Assembly (NCBI GenBank): GCA_946623195.1
Contig: CAMOQW010000002.1
Location: 1-50,738, forward strand
Direction: 5' to 3'
Origin: an uncultured Prevotella sp.
GTDB taxonomy: Bacteria > Bacteroidota > Bacteroidia > Bacteroidales > Bacteroidaceae
Length of the DNA: 50,738 nucleotides
Shown: positions 9,145-17,129 of the stretch, piece by piece
Layout of the letters: each line of letters opens with the position of its first letter
How positions within the stretch are numbered: the stretch's first letter is position 1
Position numbers and translations under genes: made by a program
Notes under the pieces: model-generated
Seen by the model: only the letters and a program-made list of their open reading frames with translations
What the model was told of the DNA's origin: nothing
The model's database searches: none

Positions 9145-9543
9145 ATGGAAGAATCTATGCAAAAAATACTGCAAAATGTCCGAAAATACCCCCTCAGCTC
9201 GCTGTGCATCGCTACCGTCTGGGTGCTCTCGTTTTTTCCGTTCCCCGAAATGGAGCCGTTGGAGGAGGTGCCCTTCGCTGACAAATGGACCCACATCGTG
9301 ATGTATGGCGGTACCTGTAGCGTCATCTGGACGGAATACATGCGCCGCCACCTGCACCCCGACGGCGAAGAACTCTTCTTCTGGGCGTGGCTGATGCCTA
9401 TCGCCATGAGCGGCGTGATAGAACTGCTGCAAGAATACTGCACCAACTACCGGGGCGGCGAGTGGCTCGACCTGGCGGCAAACAGCACGGGAGTCACCCT
9501 GGCTGCCGTCTATGGCATGCTGCTTTGGCGGCTGAAACGTTAA
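9145..9543 (+). CDS. VanZ-like small membrane protein
   Basis: A 132-residue protein read from ATG 9145 (an alternative is ATG 9157, MQKILQN). It has an N-terminal hydrophobic segment (SSLCIATVWVLSFFP), the conserved DKWTHIVMYGG stretch, a second pair of membrane segments, and the ending ELLQEYCTNYRGGEWLDLAA seen in VanZ-like proteins (E…Q…R…D…D pattern). VanZ gives low-level teicoplanin resistance in enterococci, but most family members in Bacteroidetes are uncharacterised housekeeping membrane proteins. The promoter is so close to the first ATG that the message may be leaderless. Family assignment is good; function is unknown. Confidence 0.8.
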   Translation: MEESMQKILQNVRKYPLSSLCIATVWVLSFFPFPEMEPLEEVPFADKWTHIVMYGGTCSVIWTEYMRRHLHPDGEELFFWAWLMPIAMSGVIELLQEYCTNYRGGEWLDLAANSTGVTLAAVYGMLLWRLKR

Positions 9544-9568
9544 AAAATAACAAGGTGGAGGGCAATTC

Positions 9569-9597
9569 TTCACTTTTCACTTTTCACTTTTCACTTT
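9569..9597. repeat. CACTTTT heptamer microsatellite
   Basis: CACTTTT at 9571, 9578 and 9585, then CACTTTA at 9592, a 7-bp period. It sits just upstream of the promoter of the CDP-alcohol transferase gene. The same heptamer array recurs at 16284-16310 next to the pta promoter, in the opposite orientation relative to that promoter. Confidence 0.85.
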
Positions 9598-9603
9598 ATT
9601 TCG

Positions 9604-9611
9604 TACCTTTG
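9604..9611 (+). promoter_or_regulatory. TACCTTTG promoter element for the CDP-alcohol transferase operon
   Basis: TACCTTTG at 9604-9611, 29 bp before the ATG at 9641. The CACTTTT repeats occupy the -33 position, so no separate -33 box is seen. Confidence 0.75.
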
Positions 9612-9640
9612 CAGATTGAATCGCACATTGTAGATACAAA

Positions 9641-10624
9641 ATGAATGAGAATATTAACAAAACGCTGAAATCTGCCGAGACAGAAGACTGGCTTGACCTG
9701 CACGTGGTGAGGCCATTCTGCTACTATTGGGCACTGCTGTTTGCCAAGCTCGACATACACCCCAATACCGTCACCATCATGTCGATGTTCATCGGTGCCG
9801 GCAGCACTTTCTTCTTCGCCTGTGCCAGCTACTACTACGCAGGCCTCTGGGGACTGGCCATGAACGTCATTGCCATCCTGATGCTTTGTCTGGCTGACAT
9901 CTTCGACTGTACCGACGGACAGCTGGCCCGCATGACGGGAAAGAAGAGCCGACTGGGGCGCATCCTCGACGGTGCGGCAGGATTCACATGGTTTGTACCA
10001 ATCTATCACGGGCTGGTATATCGTTTCTATATGCACCACGACCTGGAGTTCCAATGGCTGGGCATAGACAACACACCGGAGAATGCGCTGATAGCCACTG
10101 CCATAGTCTATGCGCTGGGCATCATATCAGGCATCATGGGACTGGCCGGACAACAGCGACTGGCCGACTACTACATCCAAATCCACCTCTTCTTCCTGAA
10201 GGGCGAAAAGGGGTCGGAACTGGACAACTCGCAGCGCCAACAGGAAATCTACGACCAGATGGATGCATCGACGCCTAAGGCTGAGCGCATCTTCCAGAAG
10301 TCGTATATCGACTATACCAGAAAGCAAGAGGCCGCTACACCACAGTTCCAGCGCCTGATGAAGCGGCTGCGCGAAAAGTACGGCACGCTGGACAACATCC
10401 CGGAGTCGGTGCGCAAGGACTTCCACGACAGCTCGCTGCCCGTCATCAAGTGGAACGGGCTGCTGACCTTCAACTTCCGCTCCTTCTGGCTCTTCCTGTT
10501 CTGTCTGCTCGACGTGCCCGCCATGAACTTCGTCTGGGAGATAGTCGCCATGGGACTGTTGGCCTGCTACGTAAACCATCGTCACGAATCTTTCTGCAAG
10601 CGTATTGCTGATGGTCTGGACTAA
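9641..10624 (+). CDS. CDP-alcohol phosphatidyltransferase-family protein with an altered active site
   Basis: A 327-residue multi-pass inner-membrane protein. Members of this family join a CDP-activated lipid or alcohol to a second alcohol in phospholipid synthesis. The signature D-x2-D-G-x2-A-R-x8-G-x3-D-x3-D is present as D89, D92, G93, A96, R97, G106 and D110, but the last position (114), where an aspartate is proposed to be the catalytic base, is glycine (LDGAAGF). The three metal-binding aspartates are kept. A hydrophilic insertion (about 185-255) separates the catalytic half from a C-terminal membrane segment. It overlaps the next gene by 14 bp, which implies coupled translation with the flippase-like protein. 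The family is clear; the alcohol acceptor is unknown. Confidence 0.8.
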   Translation: MNENINKTLKSAETEDWLDLHVVRPFCYYWALLFAKLDIHPNTVTIMSMFIGAGSTFFFACASYYYAGLWGLAMNVIAILMLCLADIFDCTDGQLARMTGKKSRLGRILDGAAGFTWFVPIYHGLVYRFYMHHDLEFQWLGIDNTPENALIATAIVYALGIISGIMGLAGQQRLADYYIQIHLFFLKGEKGSELDNSQRQQEIYDQMDASTPKAERIFQKSYIDYTRKQEAATPQFQRLMKRLREKYGTLDNIPESVRKDFHDSSLPVIKWNGLLTFNFRSFWLFLFCLLDVPAMNFVWEIVAMGLLACYVNHRHESFCKRIADGLD

Positions 10625-11645
10625 GCAACGACTCAACAACCTCTTCTTCCTCGTCGGCGTGGCCGCCGTGGTGGTGATGCTGCTGACTTTCGACGTCAGC
10701 TTCGTCGAGCTGTGGCACCACCTCTGTCATGCGGGCTATTGGCTCATTCCCATTTTGGGAGTATGGTTTCTGGTCTACGGCCTGAACGCGCTGGCTTGGC
10801 AAGCCGTCATCGAAGGCAACATAGGCGGGAGGGCACCGGTCAGCTTCTGGCGCATCTACCGACTGACCATCACGGGCTATGCACTCAACTACGCCACGCC
10901 GGTGGGCGGGCTGGGCGGCGAACCATACCGCATCTTGGAACTGTCGAAGGACATCGACAAGGAGCACGCCACCAGCAGTGTCATCCTCTATGCCATGATG
11001 CACTTCTTTGCCCACTTCTGGTTCTGGTTCGTCAGCATCTTCATCTATCTGGCTCTGGTGGCTGTAGGCGACATGCCCATGACCACAGCCATCGCCATCA
11101 CGCTGAGCGTCATCGTAGTGTTCTGCCTGCTGGCCTTCTACCTGTTTTCGAAAGGCTACCGCAACGGACTGGTAAAGTATGTATTGGGCGTGGTAAGCCG
11201 AATTCCTGGACTGAAGAAATGGACGCTGCGCTTCTGGGCACGCCACTCGGAGGCCATCGAGAACATCGACACGCAGATAGCCTCGCTGCACGGACAAGAC
11301 AAGAAGGCATTCTATAAAAGCCTCATACTGGAATTCCTGTCGCGAGTGGTGCAGAGTTCGGAGGTGATGTTCATGCTCTGGCTCTTCGGCATCGACAACG
11401 GTGGCGGACTGGGCGGCATCATCATTACCTATCTGCACAGCATCCTCATCGTGGCGTTCACCACGCTGTTCGCCAACCTCATCGGATTCCTGCCCATGCA
11501 GTTGGGAGTTCAGGAGGGCGGCTTCGTGCTGTCTATTGCCGCCTTAGGGCTGTCGGCAGCACTGGGCATCTTCGTGAGCATTATCTGCCGCGTCCGTGAA
11601 ATCATCTGGATTATCGTCGGCATCCTGCTGATGCGACTGAAATGA
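10611..11645 (+). CDS. Flippase-like membrane protein (LPG_synthase_TM / UPF0104)
   Basis: A 344-residue inner-membrane protein with about eight hydrophobic segments. It starts at ATG 10611, inside the end of the upstream gene. It has the hallmarks of the lysylphosphatidylglycerol-synthase transmembrane family: NYATPVGGLGGEPYRILELS in the first third and a PMQLGVQEGGFVLS segment near the C-terminus. In MprF the same domain moves the modified lipid across the membrane; stand-alone members are annotated as lipid flippase-like. Its tight coupling to a CDP-alcohol transferase-like gene suggests that it handles that lipid product. That link is inference. Confidence 0.8.
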   Translation: MVWTKQRLNNLFFLVGVAAVVVMLLTFDVSFVELWHHLCHAGYWLIPILGVWFLVYGLNALAWQAVIEGNIGGRAPVSFWRIYRLTITGYALNYATPVGGLGGEPYRILELSKDIDKEHATSSVILYAMMHFFAHFWFWFVSIFIYLALVAVGDMPMTTAIAITLSVIVVFCLLAFYLFSKGYRNGLVKYVLGVVSRIPGLKKWTLRFWARHSEAIENIDTQIASLHGQDKKAFYKSLILEFLSRVVQSSEVMFMLWLFGIDNGGGLGGIIITYLHSILIVAFTTLFANLIGFLPMQLGVQEGGFVLSIAALGLSAALGIFVSIICRVREIIWIIVGILLMRLK

Positions 11646-11679
11646 ATCATAAATAGTAAAACGTCAAATAGTAAACAAT

Positions 11680-12714
11680 ATGAATTTTCTCGACAGAAAC
11701 GAATTTAACTTTGAGCCCAGCCAGAAAGTGGTGGACGCTATCAAGAATTTCGACCCGAAAACGCTCTGCTTCTACACCCGCATCTACGACGAGGGCAAGA
11801 AGAGTGTTATCAGTGTGAAACTGAGTGAAATCTATCATGTGCCTGAAGAACAGGTGCTGCTGACATACGGCGGCGAAGACATGCTGAAAAATGCCATCCA
11901 CTATTTCCTGATGCTTGGCGACAATAAGAAGATACTGATTCCGGAGTTCTCGTGGTGGTACTACAACCGCGTAGCCTCTGAGTGTGGCGGCACCTTCGAG
12001 ATGTATCCCCTGCACGAACAGGAAGACACCTTTGCATACGATGTTGACGAGGTGATTGAATACACCAACCGCGTTCATCCCCGCATGTTGCTGCTGGCTT
12101 CGCCCAACAACCCCACCGGCAACGGACTGACACCGGAGGAGACAGGCCGCATCATGGAGAACATACCGTCGGACACCATGGTACTCATCGACGAGGCATA
12201 CGCCAGCTTCATCAGTATGGACACCGACTATATCGCACCGCTGGTGAACAAATATTCGAACCTCATCATCTCACGCACACTCTCCAAGTTCTACGGACTG
12301 CCCGGACTGCGCTGCGGATTCGGATTCATCGGCAAAGGACACGACCAGTTCCTGAGCTACGTCAACAAGTATTTAGGCTACAACCGCTTCTCGGAGGCTG
12401 TGGCACTGGCTGCCCTCGACTCCAACGACCACTATCGCCAAGTGGCCGACGACATGGAATGGGGACGCCAGCTGTACAAGAAGGCGCTGGGCAACCTGCC
12501 CGGCTTCAAGGTGTACAAGTCGGTGGCCAACTTCATACTCATCAAGTATCCCATTGAAATCAAGGACGAACTGATGGCTGCACTCAAGGCTGAGGACTAT
12601 AAGATAAAGTTCATGGCAGACAAAGGCCTGGAGTCGTGTCTGCGCATCACCTTAGGTCGCCGGGAACAGACACAGACCGTAGTAGACACCATACTCAAAG
12701 TGCTGAAGAAGTAA
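11680..12714 (+). CDS. PLP-dependent class I/II aminotransferase-like enzyme (HisC/CobD-like)
   Basis: A 344-residue fold-type I PLP enzyme. Visible motifs are SPNNPTG (141-147), DEAYASF with D171 for the pyridine nitrogen, and SRTLSKFYGLPGLRCGFGF with K203 as the Schiff-base lysine and the downstream arginine for phosphate or carboxylate. The pattern is closest to histidinol-phosphate aminotransferase and threonine-phosphate decarboxylase. No other histidine or cobalamin biosynthesis gene is adjacent; instead it follows the two membrane-lipid genes, so making or using a phosphorylated amino-alcohol head group is conceivable. A short AAATAGTAAA repeat lies in the 34-bp gap before it. It shares the TAATG stop/start junction with the next gene. 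Confidence 0.75.
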   Translation: MNFLDRNEFNFEPSQKVVDAIKNFDPKTLCFYTRIYDEGKKSVISVKLSEIYHVPEEQVLLTYGGEDMLKNAIHYFLMLGDNKKILIPEFSWWYYNRVASECGGTFEMYPLHEQEDTFAYDVDEVIEYTNRVHPRMLLLASPNNPTGNGLTPEETGRIMENIPSDTMVLIDEAYASFISMDTDYIAPLVNKYSNLIISRTLSKFYGLPGLRCGFGFIGKGHDQFLSYVNKYLGYNRFSEAVALAALDSNDHYRQVADDMEWGRQLYKKALGNLPGFKVYKSVANFILIKYPIEIKDELMAALKAEDYKIKFMADKGLESCLRITLGRREQTQTVVDTILKVLKK

Positions 12715-13034
12715 TGACACAGGAAGAGAAGACACTGCTGGAAGAGCGCATCGTGGACGTGCTGAAAACAGTCTACGACCCTGAGATTCCCGTCAACATC
12801 TACGACCTGGGCATGATCTACAAGATTGACGTACAGGAGGACAGCACGGTAGACCTGGACATGACCTTTACAGCTCCTAACTGTCCGGCTGCCGACTTCA
12901 TCCTGGAGGATGTTCGCACCAAGGTTGAAAGCGTCGACGGCATCGCCTCGGCTAATGTCAACCTGGTATTCGAACCTGCCTGGGACCAGTCGATGATGTC
13001 AGAGGAAGCGAAAGTCGAACTCGGGCTCGACTAA
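12714..13034 (+). CDS. MIP18/SufT-family (DUF59) iron-sulfur assembly protein
   Basis: A 106-residue protein starting at the ATG that overlaps the aminotransferase stop (TAATG). It matches the MIP18/DUF59 family: the TVYDPEIPVNIYDLGMIY segment, MTFTAPNCPAADFI with the conserved cysteine, and a C-terminal VNLVFEPAWD. Relatives (SufT, yeast Cia2, PaaD) help load or mature Fe-S clusters in the cytoplasm. The overlap implies translational coupling, but a functional link with the PLP enzyme is not obvious. The family call is confident. Confidence 0.88.
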   Translation: MTQEEKTLLEERIVDVLKTVYDPEIPVNIYDLGMIYKIDVQEDSTVDLDMTFTAPNCPAADFILEDVRTKVESVDGIASANVNLVFEPAWDQSMMSEEAKVELGLD

Positions 13035-13045
13035 GCTGATTTCCC

Positions 13046-13070
13046 ATCGAAACGTCGAAACATCGAAAAC
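13046..13070. repeat. TCGAAAC octamer microsatellite before lpxH
   Basis: TCGAAAC begins at 13047, 13055 and 13063 (8-bp period). The same repeat type, CGAAACAA, recurs five times at 35322-35359, directly before the PdxA-family gene. Both lie on the plus strand 10-45 bp ahead of a start codon. Confidence 0.75.
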
Positions 13071-13108
13071 TCCCCAAAAGCAACGCCACCCTTATCCCGA
13101 AGAAAAAA

Positions 13109-13894
13109 ATGAAGAACGTCTATTTCCTATCCGACGCCCACCTGGGCTCCATGGCCATCCCACACCAGCGCATGCAGGAACGCAGACTGGTGCGCTTCCT
13201 TGACAACATCAAGGAGAAGGCTGCCGCCGTCTATCTGCTGGGCGACATGTTCGACTTCTGGTACGAATACCGCTACGTGGTGCCCAAAGGGTACACCCGA
13301 TTTCTCGGAAAACTCTCGGAGCTGACGGATATGGGCGTAGAGGTGCATTACTTCACCGGCAACCACGACATCTGGGCTTATTCCTACTTGGCTAAGGAAT
13401 GCGGCGTCATCTTGCACACAAAGCCTGAGACGACAGAGATCTACGGACACGAATTCTTCCTGGCACACGGCGACGGCATGGGCGACCCGGACAAATCGTT
13501 CAAGGTCATCCGCTCCATTTTCCACAACCGCTTCTGCCAGTGGCTCTTCTCCGCCCTGCACCCGCGCTGGGGCATAGGCTTCGGACTGGCCTGGGCACGC
13601 CATAGCTATATCAGGCACAAGGAAACAGACGACATCCACTATCTGGGCGAAGACAAGGAACACTTGGTGCTCTTTGCCAAGGATTACATGGAGAGTCATC
13701 CCAATATCGACTACTTCATCTTCGGACACCGGCACATTGAGCTCGACATCAATCTGCCGCGTCCTGCAACTGCCGTAGGCCACAAAGCCCGCCTCATGAT
13801 CCTGGGCGACTGGATCAGCCAATTCACTTATGCCGTCTACGATGGCGAACACATGTTCCTCGAAGAATACGTAGAAGGCGAGAGCCAGCCATGA
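13109..13894 (+). CDS. lpxH: UDP-2,3-diacylglucosamine diphosphatase, LpxH-like
   Basis: A 261-residue metallophosphoesterase. All five blocks of the calcineurin-like fold are present: SDAHLGS (8-14), GDMFDFW, GNHD, LAHGDGMGD and FGHRHIE. In lipid A synthesis LpxH hydrolyses UDP-2,3-diacylglucosamine to lipid X and UMP at the inner membrane. The length fits LpxH of Bacteroidetes, and the residues between GDMFDFW and GNHD also fit. The paralogous group LpxH2-like cannot be fully excluded without alignment. It is separated from the upstream operon by a 74-bp gap with TCGAAAC repeats and is followed by a strong bidirectional terminator. Confidence 0.85.
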   Translation: MKNVYFLSDAHLGSMAIPHQRMQERRLVRFLDNIKEKAAAVYLLGDMFDFWYEYRYVVPKGYTRFLGKLSELTDMGVEVHYFTGNHDIWAYSYLAKECGVILHTKPETTEIYGHEFFLAHGDGMGDPDKSFKVIRSIFHNRFCQWLFSALHPRWGIGFGLAWARHSYIRHKETDDIHYLGEDKEHLVLFAKDYMESHPNIDYFIFGHRHIELDINLPRPATAVGHKARLMILGDWISQFTYAVYDGEHMFLEEYVEGESQP

Positions 13895-13906
13895 CCAGAT
13901 AGCCGT

Positions 13907-13957
13907 CAGAAACAGAATAGCCCCGACCTTGCATGAGGCCGGGGCTATTCCGTTTCT
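13907..13957. terminator. Bidirectional terminator between lpxH and ackA
   Basis: A long hairpin: CAGAAACAGAATAGCCCCG (13907-13925) pairs, with one mismatch, with the reverse complement ending at about 13957, and CC/GG pairs extend it toward the loop. It lies between two converging genes and reads the same from both sides. Confidence 0.9.
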
Positions 13958-13988
13958 GTATTTAATTTCTGATATTCCTGCTGCTGAA

Positions 13989-15179
13989 TCAGAGCAGGTT
14001 CATCGTGTCAGTTGCAATCATCAGTTCCTCATCGGTAGGAATGACTACCACCTTGACCTTGGAATCGTCGGCAGAGATGATGGCTTCCTCGCCACGCACC
14101 TGATTCTTCTGATTATCGAACTTAACGCCCAGGAACTCCAAGCCCTCACACACAGCAGAACGCATGCTAACTTGGTTCTCGCCGACACCGGCTGTGAAGA
14201 CAATCACATCGACACCACCCATTGCTGCAGCGTATGCGCCAATGTACTTCTTGATACGATAGAAGTACATGTCCTGAGCCAACTTTGCACGCTCGTCGCC
14301 AGCCTTGGCAGCATTCTCAACATCGCGCATGTCGCTGGAACCGCCTGTGATGCCGGCTACACCACTCTTCTTGTTGAGCAGGTTCGACATGCCGTCGGCA
14401 TCCAAGCCCAATTTCTTCTCAATGAATGTCACAGCACCGCCATCGATGTCGCCTGAGCGTGTTCCCATCACAAGACCCTCCAGGGGAGTAAGACCCATTG
14501 AGGTATCGACGCACTTGCCGTCTACCACAGCAGCAATAGAACCGCCATTACCCACATGACAGGTAATCACCTTGGTTCCCTCGGGTTTCATACCCAGGAA
14601 CTCCAAAGCACGAGCTGACACATAGCGGTGGCTGGTGCCGTGGAAACCATAGCGGCGCACGCCATATTTCTCGTACAACTCGTAAGGAATAGCGTACATA
14701 TATGCCTTGGCGGGCATGGTCTGATGGAATGCGGTATCAAACACACCCACCTGGGGCAGTCCGGGCATCAGTTCCTTCACGGCATTCACACCCTTCAGAT
14801 TGGCGGGGTTATGCAGGGGAGCCAGGTCGGAGCAAGCCTCGAAGGCCTTCAGCACTTCGTCGGTCAGCACTACCGACTTGTTGAATTTCTCGCCGCCATG
14901 CACCATGCGGTGGCCCACGGCATCAATTTCTTTCAAATCCTTGATGACTCCAATCTCGGGATCGGTCAAGAGCGAGAAGATAAACTTCACACCCTCTGTG
15001 TGCTCAGGGATGTCGTGCATAATCTGCTTCTTCTCGCCATTAGGCAACTTCACCTTGACGAAAGCACCGTCCAAGCCTACACGCTCAGCACCACCGCTGG
15101 TCATCACACTCTTGTCGTCCATGTTGTACAGCGCGTACTTAATGGAGGACGAACCACAATTTAATACTAATATCTTCAT
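13989..15179 (-). CDS. ackA: Acetate kinase
   Basis: A 396-residue cytoplasmic enzyme that transfers phosphate between acetyl phosphate and ADP, giving acetate and ATP. It begins with MKILVLNCGSSSIKYALY, the family's phosphate-binding start, and carries the second signature GHRMVHGGEKF, the catalytic region FDTAFHQTMP, GYRRYGFHGTSH-type residues (RRYGFHGTSHRYV) and a C-terminal VFTAGVGENQVSMR. The length is normal. It lies 30 bp downstream of pta in one operon; the gap holds a 14-bp tandem repeat. This is the usual acetate-forming, ATP-yielding branch of an anaerobic fermenter. Confidence 0.97.
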   Translation of the reverse strand: MKILVLNCGSSSIKYALYNMDDKSVMTSGGAERVGLDGAFVKVKLPNGEKKQIMHDIPEHTEGVKFIFSLLTDPEIGVIKDLKEIDAVGHRMVHGGEKFNKSVVLTDEVLKAFEACSDLAPLHNPANLKGVNAVKELMPGLPQVGVFDTAFHQTMPAKAYMYAIPYELYEKYGVRRYGFHGTSHRYVSARALEFLGMKPEGTKVITCHVGNGGSIAAVVDGKCVDTSMGLTPLEGLVMGTRSGDIDGGAVTFIEKKLGLDADGMSNLLNKKSGVAGITGGSSDMRDVENAAKAGDERAKLAQDMYFYRIKKYIGAYAAAMGGVDVIVFTAGVGENQVSMRSAVCEGLEFLGVKFDNQKNQVRGEEAIISADDSKVKVVVIPTDEELMIATDTMNLL

Positions 15180-15185
15180 AACTAT

Positions 15186-15211
15186 AAACTCTCAACTTTA
15201 AACTCTCAACT
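15186..15211. repeat. AAACTCTCAACT tandem repeat between pta and ackA
   Basis: AAACTCTCAACT occurs at 15186 and 15200 (14-bp period), filling the pta-ackA gap just before the ackA start on the minus strand. The repeat reaches into the pta stop codon. Confidence 0.7.
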
Positions 15212-16220
15212 ATTTCTTTGCATCCATTGCCTGGCAAGCAGTAATGGCAACCATGTAGTAGATATCCTCGACTGAGCAGCCACGAGACAGGTCGTTGACA
15301 GGACGGGCAATACCCTGAAGGATGGGGCCGATAGCTACGGCATCGCCTAAGCGCTGCACAAGTTTATAGCCGATGTTGCCGACCTCCAGATTGGGGAACA
15401 CCAGCACGTTAGCCTTGCCGGCAATGTCGGAACCGGGAGCTTTCTTAGCACCTACACTGGGAACGAGTGCTGCATCAGCCTGCAACTCACCATCAATCTT
15501 CAAGCTGGGGTCTAGCTCCTTAGCCAGACGGGTAGCTTCTATCACCTTGTCGACGACTTCGTGCTTGGCCGAACCCTTGGTCGAGAAGCTCAGCATGGCC
15601 ACACGTGGGTCGGAAAAGCCTGCCACCGACTTAGCCGTCTGAGCGGTGCAGACAGCAATCTGCGACAACTGGGCAGCATCAGGCATGGGTGTTACTGCCA
15701 CGTCGCCAACCACCAGCACACCGTCCTCGCCATACTGCTTCTGCTTTGAGATGAGCAACATGCCGCCACTGACACAGGTGATGCCGGGAGCACACTTAAT
15801 AATCTGGAGGGCAGGGCGCAGGGTATCGCCAGTAGTAGACAGGGCACCGCTGATCTGACCGTCTGCACCTTCCGTCTTGATAATCATACAACCCAGATAC
15901 AACGGGTTCTTCACCAGCTTGCGAGCCTCCTCAATAGTCATACCCTTCGACTTACGAATCTCAGCCAGCTTTGCAGCCAGTTCCTCGCTACGCTCGTAGT
16001 TCTCAGGGTCAATCAGGGTTGCCTTACCAATGTTGGTCAGTCCTTTCTCCTTAGCCAGCGCATTGACCTTGTCAGGATTACCAATCAGGATGATGTCAGC
16101 AATGTCGTCAGCCAGCACACGGTCGGCTGCACATAGGGTACGCTCCTCTTCAGCTTCTGGGAGCACGATGCGCTGCTTGTTTGCCTTAGCACGCGCTACG
16201 ATTTGACTTAATAAATCCAT
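15210..16220 (-). CDS. pta: Phosphate acetyltransferase
   Basis: A 336-residue enzyme that converts acetyl-CoA and phosphate to acetyl phosphate. The start is taken at ATG 16220 (MDLLSQIVARAKANKQRIVL); the longer frame runs through the promoter. Visible features are LPEAEEERTLCAAD near the N-terminus, GCMIIKTEGADGQISGALST, the SFSTKGSAKHE segment and DGELQADAALVP, all typical of the short Pta form without the N-terminal DRTGG domain. It is the first gene of a pta-ackA operon. The promoter TACCTTTG lies 43 bp upstream and is preceded by a CACTTTT microsatellite. Confidence 0.95.
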   Translation of the reverse strand: MDLLSQIVARAKANKQRIVLPEAEEERTLCAADRVLADDIADIILIGNPDKVNALAKEKGLTNIGKATLIDPENYERSEELAAKLAEIRKSKGMTIEEARKLVKNPLYLGCMIIKTEGADGQISGALSTTGDTLRPALQIIKCAPGITCVSGGMLLISKQKQYGEDGVLVVGDVAVTPMPDAAQLSQIAVCTAQTAKSVAGFSDPRVAMLSFSTKGSAKHEVVDKVIEATRLAKELDPSLKIDGELQADAALVPSVGAKKAPGSDIAGKANVLVFPNLEVGNIGYKLVQRLGDAVAIGPILQGIARPVNDLSRGCSVEDIYYMVAITACQAMDAKK

Positions 16221-16263
16221 AGTTTGTTTTACGTTATAAATTAGATTTTGGATACGATGTCTG

Positions 16264-16271
16264 CAAAGGTA
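16264..16271 (-). promoter_or_regulatory. TACCTTTG promoter element for pta-ackA
   Basis: Minus strand 16271-16264 reads TACCTTTG, 43 bp before the pta ATG. Confidence 0.75.
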
Positions 16272-16283
16272 CGCATTTCTTTT

Positions 16284-16310
16284 CACTTTTCACTTTTCAC
16301 TTTTCACTTC
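16284..16310. repeat. CACTTTT heptamer microsatellite upstream of pta
   Basis: CACTTTT at 16284, 16291 and 16298 and CACTTC at 16305, a 7-bp period. It lies over the -33 region of the pta promoter, between pta and cdaA. It has the same sequence as the array at 9571. Confidence 0.85.
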
Positions 16311-16326
16311 TGTCTGCTTGTTATGC

Positions 16327-17106
16327 TTATTTAACGATTTCCTGCGTCAATATGATTTCCAGTTTCTCGGCAGTGAGGTGCAACTGGAATTCGCTGCGAA
16401 TGGCTATGGAGATGCCGCCTGTCTCTTCGCTGACCACAATGGCTATGCAGTCACTCTCGTGGGTGATGCCAAGAGCCGCACGATGACGCAGGCCCAACTC
16501 CTTGGGAATGTCGAGGCTATGACTGACTGGCAGAATGCAACCAGCAGCGCAAATACGATGGTCGGCAATAACCATAGCACCATCGTGCAGAGGCGAGTTC
16601 TTGAAGAAGATGTTCTCGATGAGCTGCTGATTGATGGCAGCATCAATGCGCTCTCCGGTAGCCACGATGTCGTCGAGTGGCGTAGAGCGTTGAATGACGA
16701 TAAGGGCTCCCACCTTCTTCTTACTCATACTCAAGCACGACATCACAATGGGCATAATGGTCTGCTTCACCTGCTCCTGATTCTCCTTCCTATCATTCGA
16801 AGAGAACAGACGCAGCAGGGTCTGCATACGCTGATGAGCGCCCAGATTGTAGAGAAACTTGCGGATATCCTCTTGGAAAAGGATGATAAGCCCGATGACA
16901 CCCACACTGACCAACTTGTCCATAATGGATCCCAGCAGTTTCATCTCCAGCACCTGCGACACCACGAGCCAGAGCACAATGAAAATCAGTATGCCTATGA
17001 ACACGTTGAGCGAACGCGACTCCTTCATCAGCCTATAGATGTAGAACAAAATCATAGCGACGAGGACGATATCTATCACGTCTTTCAGTCCAAATTCGAA
17101 GAACAT
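16327..17106 (-). CDS. cdaA: Diadenylate cyclase (c-di-AMP synthase), CdaA type
   Basis: A 259-residue protein that joins two ATP into the second messenger c-di-AMP. Three N-terminal membrane helices (about residues 10-30, 33-52 and 58-85) are followed by a short coil and the DAC domain. The catalytic motifs are DGAMVIADHRI and, after it, GLRHRAALGITHESD, i.e. DGA and RHR, both intact. This is the membrane-bound CdaA/DacA arrangement. It lies 23 bp downstream of folP on the same strand; the gap holds an ATAGTAAAT-type repeat. The folP-cdaA pair suggests one transcript. Confidence 0.95.
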   Translation of the reverse strand: MFFEFGLKDVIDIVLVAMILFYIYRLMKESRSLNVFIGILIFIVLWLVVSQVLEMKLLGSIMDKLVSVGVIGLIILFQEDIRKFLYNLGAHQRMQTLLRLFSSNDRKENQEQVKQTIMPIVMSCLSMSKKKVGALIVIQRSTPLDDIVATGERIDAAINQQLIENIFFKNSPLHDGAMVIADHRICAAGCILPVSHSLDIPKELGLRHRAALGITHESDCIAIVVSEETGGISIAIRSEFQLHLTAEKLEIILTQEIVK

Positions 17107-17129
17107 CTTTCCTGAGATTTACAATTTGA

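Noticed and set aside
16318..17115. 265-codon plus-strand frame antisense to cdaA
   Set aside because: cdaA has intact DGA and RHR motifs and sits in an operon; the opposite frame is histidine/leucine-rich noise.
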